The position numbers and the translations under genes were made by a program. Below are positions 1 through 5,075 of a stretch of 5,075 nt of DNA, one piece after another. The DNA is taken from assembly GCA_030607635.1 (NCBI GenBank), contig JAUWJP010000146.1, forward strand, positions 1-5,075, given 5' to 3'. Position 1 is the first letter of the stretch; the number at the start of each line of letters is the position of its first letter. The notes beneath the pieces are model-generated. The model did no database searches. It was not told the DNA's origin and saw only the letters and a list, made by a program, of their open reading frames with translations. The stretch comes from Candidatus Aminicenantota bacterium. GTDB taxonomy: Bacteria > Acidobacteriota > Aminicenantia > Aminicenantales > Aminicenantaceae.

Positions 1-1015
1 ATTTTGAGGTAGCGTCCACGTTTGTGGCTTTGGAATCATCATAAAAATCAACTCCTCTTATAGTTGCAACTTTCTCAAGCCTGTGCTCAAGACCTCGAAA
101 GTTTTTGATCGGTTCTTTTATTCTGGAGGGCGTGATGCCCAGGATATGACCTACCAAGGCACTGGCCATGATGTTCTCCTGGTTGTGGATTCCGAGAAGA
201 GGAATTACAGAAGTTTTTATGAGCTTCTCCTCTTCTTTGTTAGAGAGAACGATCCAATCTCCGTTAAGAAAACATCCCGGGTAAACTTTGCCGTTTCGGC
301 TGAAAGCGTAAACCTGAAATTCCCCTTCCTCTTTTAACGCCCAGACCAGCGGATCATCTCGATTAAGAATGGCTATATCGTGCTCTCTCTGAGAGACGAT
401 GAGTTTCTTTTTTGCCCCGTAATAATCTGCGAAGGAAGGATGCCAGTCCAGGTGATCCGGAGAGATGTTGAGAAGAACTGAGATAGAGACTCTGAATTCT
501 TCGATATGTACAAGCTGGAAGCTTGAGATTTCCGTAACATAAATATGATCGTCTTCGCTGTTATCGACAAAACTTATCAAAGGTGTTCCTATATTGCCGG
601 CAAGATAAGTTTTGAGTCCCCCTTCTTCCAGAATTTTTTGGGTTAATGTAGCTGTCGTGGATTTCCCGTTCGATCCGGTTATGCCCACAATTTTTCCCTT
701 TAAGAATTTGTAGGCCAGCTCTATTTCGGAGATGATTTTTACTCCGTTCGCTCTGGCGGCTTCAAGCTCGGGGAGCCAGGGAACTCCCGGGCTGGGCACA
801 ATCAAATCAGCTTCCATGAAGGATTTTTGATCGTGTGTTCCGGTTTCTACTGCAACGCCCTTTTCCTCCCAGGACGAGATTTTTTGACCCATTTCTTCCG
901 GCGTCTTCTTTTCGCTGACCTTCACCCGAGCTCCGTGATGGAGAAGAAAATTGCAGAGAGCTTCGCCTGTACTACCTAAGCCTACGACCAGAACTCTTTT
1001 TCCTTCCAGATTCAT
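1..1015 (-). CDS. murD: UDP-N-acetylmuramoyl-L-alanine--D-glutamate ligase MurD (3' end cut by window edge)
   Basis: Cytoplasmic ATP-dependent ligase that adds D-glutamate to UDP-MurNAc-L-alanine, the second amino-acid step of the peptidoglycan stem peptide. My own reverse-strand translation gives 338 residues from an ATG at 1015 with no stop before the window edge; the family is about 450 residues, so most of the C-terminal domain is missing. Visible are an N-terminal Rossmann-like UDP-binding domain (VLVVGLGSTG, residues 8-17; SPGVP 75-79), the ATP P-loop GITGSNGKST (111-120), NIGTP (141-145), EISSFQL (162-168), SPDHLDWH (185-192), the Lys expected to be carbamylated (K202 in YYGAKKKL), NRDD (218-221), GIHNQEN (275-281), GLEHRLE (308-314) and the MurD signature DDSKATN (326-332). 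The SFQL and DDSKATN motifs separate it from MurC, MurE and MurF. The start lies one base after the mraY stop (TAA-A-ATG), so translation is probably coupled. No frameshift or missing motif is seen in the visible part. Confidence 0.97.
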   Translation of the reverse strand, partial: MNLEGKRVLVVGLGSTGEALCNFLLHHGARVKVSEKKTPEEMGQKISSWEEKGVAVETGTHDQKSFMEADLIVPSPGVPWLPELEAARANGVKIISEIELAYKFLKGKIVGITGSNGKSTTATLTQKILEEGGLKTYLAGNIGTPLISFVDNSEDDHIYVTEISSFQLVHIEEFRVSISVLLNISPDHLDWHPSFADYYGAKKKLIVSQREHDIAILNRDDPLVWALKEEGEFQVYAFSRNGKVYPGCFLNGDWIVLSNKEEEKLIKTSVIPLLGIHNQENIMASALVGHILGITPSRIKEPIKNFRGLEHRLEKVATIRGVDFYDDSKATNVDATSK

Positions 1016-1016
1016 T

Positions 1017-2105
1017 TTACCTCAGTTTCAGAGCGGTGAGGCTGAAGAGGGCAAAGACGATTCCAGCGATCCAGAACCGAATGACGATCTTCTCCTCAGA
1101 CCATCCTATGAGCTCGAAGTGATGATGGAGAGGGGCCATCTTGAAAATTCTTTTTCCTCCGGTCAGTTTGAAGTAAGAAACTTGAAGAAGAACAGATATT
1201 GCTTCCAGGATGAAGACTCCAGCAACCATGAAAAGAAGAAATTCTTGTTTTATCAGGATAGCGATGATACCGATGGTGCCTCCCAGAGATAATGCTCCGG
1301 CGTCTCCCATAAATATTTGGGCGGGATGGCAGTTAAACCAGAGAAAGCCTAAGCAGGCGCCGGCCATAGCTCCCGCAAACACCGTGAGTTCGGCTGCAGC
1401 AGGAACCCGGACAATATTCAGGAATTCAGACCAGTCAGCGCGGCCCACGATATAGCAAAGAACTATAAAGGCGCTGGAACTGATGAGAGTAAGACCGATG
1501 GCCAGTCCATCAAGTCCGTCAGCAAGGTTGACCGAATTTGATGACCCCACTAGAATAAGCATAATCCAGGGGAGATAAAACCAACCAAAATAAGGAAACC
1601 ATTTCTTAAAGAAAGGAAGACTCAAATGAAGGCTGAACCCCCCTGTAAAGCCAAGATAAATAAGAATAAGTCCGATGACTGCAGATATGCCAATTTGAAA
1701 AAAAAGCTTATGGCGTATGATGAGTCCTTTAGGTTTTGTCCTTTTGATTTTCAGGAAATCATCCCAGAAACCGAGAAGACCAAATAATAGCATGGTGCTC
1801 ATTGCCAGTCTCATATAAGTATTACTCAGATCTCCCCAGAGAAACGCAGGGATTATTGTCGCCCCGATGATAAGAATTCCTCCCATCGAGGGAGTTCCTC
1901 TTTTTTCCAGGTGAGATGCGGGTCCGTCAGGGCTGATCTCCTCTCCTATCTGGTATTTATTCAGCATCTTGATGACCCATGGGCCAAAAATAAGGCATAT
2001 AAGAAAGGCTGTTAGTCCGGCCAGGGCTGTTCTTACTGTGATGTAGCGGAACACATTGAAGAAAATGAAGAATTCTCTCAGCGGAACCAGAAGATAATAA
2101 AGCAC
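1017..2105 (-). CDS. mraY: Phospho-N-acetylmuramoyl-pentapeptide-transferase MraY
   Basis: Integral membrane enzyme that transfers phospho-MurNAc-pentapeptide from UDP to undecaprenyl phosphate, making lipid I, the first membrane step of peptidoglycan synthesis. At 362 residues it has the usual family length (E. coli about 360). It is highly hydrophobic with roughly ten membrane segments. Conserved features are DGPASHLEKRGTPSMGG (60-76), the Mg-binding aspartate pair D115-D116 in GFWDDFLK, NSVNLADGLDG (190-200), the catalytic-site Asp D268 in FMGDAG, and the HHH motif in PLHHHFE (His 327-329). The start codon is GTG, not ATG. I accept it because the N-terminus (MLYYLLVPLREFF...FNVF) aligns in length with E. 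coli MraY, and the next Met (residue 46) would remove the first membrane helix. It begins one base after the murF stop and ends one base before murD. All catalytic residues I can check are present, so it should be active. Confidence 0.98.
   Translation of the reverse strand: MLYYLLVPLREFFIFFNVFRYITVRTALAGLTAFLICLIFGPWVIKMLNKYQIGEEISPDGPASHLEKRGTPSMGGILIIGATIIPAFLWGDLSNTYMRLAMSTMLLFGLLGFWDDFLKIKRTKPKGLIIRHKLFFQIGISAVIGLILIYLGFTGGFSLHLSLPFFKKWFPYFGWFYLPWIMLILVGSSNSVNLADGLDGLAIGLTLISSSAFIVLCYIVGRADWSEFLNIVRVPAAAELTVFAGAMAGACLGFLWFNCHPAQIFMGDAGALSLGGTIGIIAILIKQEFLLFMVAGVFILEAISVLLQVSYFKLTGGKRIFKMAPLHHHFELIGWSEEKIVIRFWIAGIVFALFSLTALKLR
1020..1023 (-). promoter_or_regulatory. Short ribosome-binding site for murD
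   Basis: GAGG on the minus strand just before the mraY TAA, only 4 bases from the murD ATG at 1015. The spacing is tight, so murD probably depends partly on ribosomes finishing mraY one base upstream. Confidence 0.45.
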
Positions 2106-2106
2106 G

Positions 2107-3489
2107 TTATTGCCTTTCCATTTTTAATCTTTCGACAATTTTTTCTATTTCTATTTTTCTTGAGCCCTTGACCAGGATAAGATCCCCTTCTTGGAGGAGA
2201 GTTAATATTTCTTCTGCAGCCTCCTCTGAATTTTTAAAAGAGAAAATTTGGTCTGCCCGCATTCCTGAAGAAAGAGCTCCATCAGCCATATGCTGGCTAA
2301 GAATACCCACTGTTACCAGGATGTCCCATCCCCACTCTGCAACTTGTTTTCCAGCCTGGATATGGTATTCAACCTCTTTTTCTCCAAGCTCAAGCATATC
2401 GCCCAAGACCGCTATTTTTCTCTTGGAAGGGAGAGAAGCCAGCGCCCTCAAAGCTGATTCGAGTCCTGCTGGGTTTGAGTTGTAAGAATCATCTATAAGC
2501 CTGATGTTTTTTGCTAAGCAAACGAGGGTACCTCTATGGGAGAAGAGCTTGAGTGTTATTATTTGAGGGAGAATATCCTCGTAGGGGACGGATAAAGCCT
2601 TTACTGCGGCCGAAGCTGCCAGAAAATTGTAGAGGTGGCTTTCATACAAGAAAGGAAGGCTTATTTTCTCCTCCCTGTTTCCGTATCTTAACTCGAAAGA
2701 CATTCCTTCCCACCCAACTTTTTGGATGTTCTGGGCCCGAACTTCACATTCCGCAGAAAGACCGAATAAGATTTTCTTGCCTTTCCAATCTTCTGCTATT
2801 TTTTTGACCAGGGGGTCATCTCCGTTGAGGACGGCTATTCCGTCATTTTTGGCCCCATCGAGAATCTCTTTTTTGGCTAAGGCGATCTCTTCTATGGAGT
2901 TGAAAAACTGGAGATGAACGGGTTTGATGTTAGTTATGACTGCTATGTCTGGAGGAGCAATCCGGGTCAGAGTTCTTATTTCACCTGGAGCAGACATGGC
3001 CATCTCCAGCACTGCGACCTCGTGCTTATCCGTCAGTTTAAAAAGGGAAAGGGGAACGCCCAACTGGGTGTTAAAGTTTCCCTCAGACTTGAGAACGTTT
3101 AAATTTCGAGAAAGGAGGCGCCAGGTGAACTCTTTGGTTGTTGTTTTTCCTATGCTTCCTGTAATTCCGATCACTTTGACAGAGTGCTCGGAGAGAACCT
3201 GTCCAGCGAGTTTATGGAGAGCTTCGAGAGTATCTCTAACCTGAATCAGAGCGATGTCCTTGTCGGGGATGGTTATCTTATGGGAAATAACAGCACCTGA
3301 AGCTCCTTTCTTGACTGCTGCGGGGACAAAATCATGGCCGTTCCGTTCGGAAATTAAAGCAAAAAAGAGTTCACCTGGCTCTGTTAGACGAGAATCTATA
3401 TTGAATTTATGAAATGAGAGAGAGGGCGAGCCCTGAAGGATTTTCCCCCCCATTTTTTCTGCTGTTTCGCTCAAGCGGAGATTAACCAA
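2107..3489 (-). CDS. murF: UDP-N-acetylmuramoyl-tripeptide--D-alanyl-D-alanine ligase MurF
   Basis: Cytoplasmic ATP-dependent ligase that adds the D-Ala-D-Ala dipeptide to the UDP-MurNAc-tripeptide, completing the pentapeptide used by MraY next door. The product is 460 residues, normal for the family. The N-terminal UDP-substrate domain contains FNIDSRLTEPGELFFAL (29-45). The central ATPase domain has P-loop GITGSIGKTTTKE (108-120), EGNFNTQLGVP (136-146), EMAMSAPGEI (162-171), the conserved His in VHLQFF (191-196), the presumed carbamylated Lys in ALAKKEI (K206), and NGDDP (222-226). The C-terminal domain has DDSYNSNP (333-340), VLGDMLELGE (361-370) and LVKGSR (439-444). DDSYNxNP and GDMxELG are typical of MurF and distinguish it from MurE. 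The start is a non-standard TTG two bases after the murE stop; an in-frame CTG two codons earlier sits closer to the ribosome-binding sequence and is an alternative. EMAMSAPGEI and NIKPVHLQFF differ from the commoner EMGxNxxGEI and NxxxAHLExF, but no essential residue seems lost. Confidence 0.97.
   Translation of the reverse strand: MVNLRLSETAEKMGGKILQGSPSLSFHKFNIDSRLTEPGELFFALISERNGHDFVPAAVKKGASGAVISHKITIPDKDIALIQVRDTLEALHKLAGQVLSEHSVKVIGITGSIGKTTTKEFTWRLLSRNLNVLKSEGNFNTQLGVPLSLFKLTDKHEVAVLEMAMSAPGEIRTLTRIAPPDIAVITNIKPVHLQFFNSIEEIALAKKEILDGAKNDGIAVLNGDDPLVKKIAEDWKGKKILFGLSAECEVRAQNIQKVGWEGMSFELRYGNREEKISLPFLYESHLYNFLAASAAVKALSVPYEDILPQIITLKLFSHRGTLVCLAKNIRLIDDSYNSNPAGLESALRALASLPSKRKIAVLGDMLELGEKEVEYHIQAGKQVAEWGWDILVTVGILSQHMADGALSSGMRADQIFSFKNSEEAAEEILTLLQEGDLILVKGSRKIEIEKIVERLKMERQ
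2113..2119 (-). promoter_or_regulatory. Ribosome-binding site for mraY
   Basis: GGAAAGG on the minus strand, inside the end of murF, 7 bases before the mraY GTG at 2105. It supports GTG as the true start, in agreement with the family's N-terminal length. Confidence 0.6.
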
Positions 3490-3491
3490 TT

Positions 3492-4922
3492 TCAGGTTGA
3501 CTCCTTTATTCCAAGAATGCCTCTTATGACATCGGCATCCTTGAAAGGAATGATTTCATCCTTGATGATTTGGTAGTTTTCGTGTCCTTTTCCGGCAACA
3601 AGGATGTAATCTCCTTTTTCTCCAAAGGAGAGAGCATGTTCGATGGCTTCTTCTCTATCTGGCAGAATTTTGTAATTCTTTGCCCCGGTTTTTATAATAC
3701 CTTTTTCTATATCTGAGATTATAGCCAGGGGATCTTCTGAACGAGGATTATCAGAGGTGAGAATGGTCCAGTCAGCAAGATTTCCGGCAACTTCCCCCAT
3801 CCTTGGTCTTTTTGTTTTGTCCCGGTCTCCACCGGCTCCGAAGATTAAAATGATGCGCTTGGGGTTAAGCTCGCGAACGGTTTCCAGTAAATTCTTGAGA
3901 GCATCGTCAGTATGCGCATAATCGACAAAGATATGGAGTCCAAGGGAATTTTTTATTTTCTCAAACCTTCCTGGTACCTCTTGAAGTGAGGCTATGCCTT
4001 CTTTTATCGCTGATACAGGTATGTTCAATGATAGAGCCACGGCAATCGAGGCCAGGATGTTGTAGAGGTTAGGCTTACCCAGAAGAGGCGAGGAAACAGG
4101 GAGCTCTCCTGCTGGATATTTAGCCGAAAACTCTATTCCTTTTTCGGTGAGTTTGATGTTTTCGCCTCTTATGTGCGCGCCCGGCCCGAGGCCATAGGTG
4201 ACGACTCCTGAGGGAAGCTCTGATATCAGTTTTTTTCCCCACGGATCATCGGAGTTGATTACTGCCGTTCTTTTTTTATGGTTGAGGAAGAAAAGCTTTT
4301 TTTTGGCTTCGAAATATCTTTCCATGGTGTGATGGTAGTCCAGATGGTCACCGCTTAAGTTTGTGAAAAGGGCAATATCAAATCCTATGCCCAGGACCCT
4401 CCGGAGGTCTAAGGCATGAGAGGAGACTTCAATCAAACAGTGTGTCACTCCCTGAGCAAGCATTTCCGCCAGCATTCTCTGCAAATCAGGAGCTTCGGGA
4501 GTGGTTCTTTCGGCGGAGATTTTTATACGGGGACCTCGGTAGGAGATTGTTCCGATTACCGCGGGAAGGAAATGAGATTTTTTTAATATTTCCTCGAGCA
4601 GGTAGGTGATTGTGGTTTTTCCTTTGGTCCCTGTGATGCCGACAACTTTCATTTTTTGGGAGGGCTGAGAATAAAAATTGGCCGAGCATAAGGCGAGTGC
4701 TTCTCGGGCGTCAGAGGCTTGAAGCCAGATTTTCCCGAAATTTTTTGGTTTGGGCTTTTCTGAAAGAAAGACAGCGGCACCGTTGAGGAGAGCCTCATCG
4801 ATAAATTCAAAGCCGTTTTTTTTCTCTCCTTTTAAAGCGGCAAATAGAAAGCCTGGCTGAACATCCTTTGAAGAGTAGGCAATTCCTTGAATTTCTTCTC
4901 TCTCGTTTCCGTTAACGCGCAC
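3492..4922 (-). CDS. murE: UDP-N-acetylmuramoyl-L-alanyl-D-glutamate--2,6-diaminopimelate ligase MurE
   Basis: Cytoplasmic ATP-dependent ligase that adds the third stem-peptide residue. The DNPRSED motif (391-397) is the form associated with meso-diaminopimelate rather than L-lysine. The open part is 476 residues from a GTG at 4922. It shows the UDP-binding domain (GIAYSSKDVQPG 13-24), P-loop GITGTKGKTT (95-104), TTPE (140-143), EVSSHAL (165-171), NLSGDHLDYH (188-197), presumed carbamylated K207 in YFEAKKKLF, NSDDP (223-227), VPGRFE (316-321), VDYAHTDDAL (333-342, usual VDYAHTPDAL), GAGGDRDKTKRPRMG (362-376) and GKGHE (444-448). The N-terminus is about a dozen residues short. The missing part is encoded just upstream, starting at an ATG (4958) that overlaps the ftsI stop, but an in-frame TAG (4941-4943) interrupts it. 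The original or intended gene is therefore probably 3492-4958 (488 codons counting the TAG). The GTG is what remains open, with AAGGAG 8 bases before it. The domains that bind ATP and mDAP are complete, so activity after restart is plausible but not shown. Confidence 0.96.
   Translation of the reverse strand: MRVNGNEREEIQGIAYSSKDVQPGFLFAALKGEKKNGFEFIDEALLNGAAVFLSEKPKPKNFGKIWLQASDAREALALCSANFYSQPSQKMKVVGITGTKGKTTITYLLEEILKKSHFLPAVIGTISYRGPRIKISAERTTPEAPDLQRMLAEMLAQGVTHCLIEVSSHALDLRRVLGIGFDIALFTNLSGDHLDYHHTMERYFEAKKKLFFLNHKKRTAVINSDDPWGKKLISELPSGVVTYGLGPGAHIRGENIKLTEKGIEFSAKYPAGELPVSSPLLGKPNLYNILASIAVALSLNIPVSAIKEGIASLQEVPGRFEKIKNSLGLHIFVDYAHTDDALKNLLETVRELNPKRIILIFGAGGDRDKTKRPRMGEVAGNLADWTILTSDNPRSEDPLAIISDIEKGIIKTGAKNYKILPDREEAIEHALSFGEKGDYILVAGKGHENYQIIKDEIIPFKDADVIRGILGIKEST
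3501..3507 (-). promoter_or_regulatory. Ribosome-binding site for murF
   Basis: AAAGGAG on the minus strand, within the last codons of murE. It is 11 bases from the TTG at 3489, which is long, and 5 bases from an in-frame CTG at 3495 that overlaps the murE stop (CTGA). No ATG or GTG in this frame lies nearby, so murF must start at a weak codon. Confidence 0.7.
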
Positions 4923-4958
4923 ACGCGGAACTCCTTCGAGCTAGTGTTTGAGTTTCAT
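4923..4958 (-). other. Upstream N-terminal codons of murE interrupted by in-frame TAG
   Basis: These twelve codons lie in frame with murE and read M-K-L-K-H-stop-L-E-G-V-P-R, then V-R-V-N-G in the open gene. The amber codon is at 4943-4941 on the minus strand. The ATG (4958-4956) shares bases with the ftsI TGA (4957-4955) in an ATGA overlap, a common coupling arrangement in this cluster. MurE proteins often begin MKLxxLL followed by a short segment and then I-x-G-I-A-Y-D/S-S, and this stretch fits that pattern on both sides of the stop in the same frame. That points to a substitution (for example TTG to TAG) rather than an indel. If real, it leaves a five-codon peptide followed by the GTG restart. 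Confidence 0.8.
4931..4936 (-). promoter_or_regulatory. Possible ribosome-binding site for the murE GTG restart
   Basis: AAGGAG on the minus strand, 8 bases before the GTG at 4922. Strength and spacing are good enough to support initiation at GTG even though the upstream ATG frame is blocked by TAG. The same bases encode part of the Glu-Gly-Val that the family commonly has here, so the match could be a coincidence of codons. Confidence 0.55.
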
Positions 4959-5075
4959 TTTTCGACCTGCCTCAAGGGGCGTTTGGCGATAATAGTATTT
5001 AGTTGTTCCTCTTGCTTGGGAATGTGCAGTTGGCGGAGAATCAGGCTGGCAATTTTCCGGAAGACTGGGGCGGCA
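4955..5075 (-). CDS. ftsI: Penicillin-binding protein / septal peptidoglycan transpeptidase FtsI, C-terminal end only
   Basis: Only the last 39 codons are in the window, in the frame whose first full codon starts at 5074, ending in TGA at 4957-4955; the 5' part lies beyond the right edge. The visible peptide starts A-A-P-V-F-R-K-I-A and continues L-I-L-R-Q-L-H-I-P. This is the characteristic end of the class B PBP transpeptidase domain ((V)AAPVFxxIA....L..L.IP), followed by a short polar tail (KQEEQLNTIIAKRPLRQVEK). FtsI is the membrane-anchored transpeptidase that crosslinks septal peptidoglycan. The catalytic SxxK, SxN and KTG motifs are not in view. Position directly before murE, with an ATGA overlap, agrees with the standard dcw gene order. 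In some lineages the same position is held by a paralogue with another name (spoVD/pbpB), so the exact symbol is less certain than the family. Confidence 0.82.
   Translation of the reverse strand, partial: AAPVFRKIASLILRQLHIPKQEEQLNTIIAKRPLRQVEK

Noticed and set aside
373..570. Minus-strand 65-codon ORF inside murD
   Set aside because: It is a shifted-frame shadow of murD, whose true frame is uninterrupted from 1015 to the window edge.
951..1292. Plus-strand ORF of 113 codons, and other plus-strand ORFs (83-337, 1210-1455, 2168-2485, 2553-2807, 2726-2917, 2914-3102, 2924-3244)
   Set aside because: All lie antisense to well-supported murD, mraY or murF codons. Their translations show no recognisable domain, and no independent initiation signal was noted.
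4486..4689. Minus-strand 67-codon ORF inside murE
   Set aside because: It is a shifted-frame reading of the murE P-loop region; the murE frame carries all the conserved motifs.
4922..4958. Calling murE a pseudogene
   Set aside because: Only the first dozen codons are affected, the remaining 476 codons are intact with all motifs, and a usable GTG with AAGGAG follows. A broken gene is not shown.
1..5075. A previously undescribed system
   Set aside because: Every base is accounted for by the conserved ftsI-murE-murF-mraY-murD cluster. No foreign gene, repeat array or unexplained intergenic region is present.

Overview
The window is a contiguous piece of a bacterial division and cell wall (dcw) gene cluster, read entirely on the minus strand. 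In transcription order, from high to low coordinates, it holds the 3' end of ftsI (penicillin-binding protein / division transpeptidase), murE, murF, mraY and the first three quarters of murD. This is the classical ftsI-murE-murF-mraY-murD order. Both ends of the window cut through genes. There is no non-coding stretch: gaps between the full-length neighbours are 1-2 bases, and ftsI overlaps the presumed original murE start by 4 bases (ATGA). No promoter, terminator, RNA gene, mobile element or repeat array is visible, so the five genes look like one transcription unit that begins and ends outside the window.

Together the products carry out consecutive steps of peptidoglycan synthesis. In the cytoplasm, MurD adds D-Glu, MurE adds meso-diaminopimelate (the DNPR motif supports this over lysine) and MurF adds D-Ala-D-Ala. 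MraY then loads the finished UDP-MurNAc-pentapeptide onto undecaprenyl phosphate in the membrane. FtsI crosslinks the polymer at the septum.

The organism is a peptidoglycan-making bacterium of moderate GC with mDAP-type wall chemistry. Some MurF wording (NIKPVHLQFF, EMAMSAPGEI) reminds me of Acidobacteriota/Aminicenantota-like lineages. That is only an impression; the phylum cannot be fixed from this window.

The most interesting point is at the start of murE. The ATG that overlaps the ftsI stop opens a normal-looking MurE N-terminus (MKLKH-x-LEGVPRVRVNGN), but codon 6 is an amber TAG where the family usually has Leu. The reading frame continues unchanged after it. The uninterrupted ORF therefore starts at a GTG 12 codons downstream, behind a good AAGGAG sequence. 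This could be a sequencing error, a real nonsense mutation tolerated by restart, or a small leader that couples ftsI to murE. Apart from this I see ordinary housekeeping genes and no evidence of a new system.
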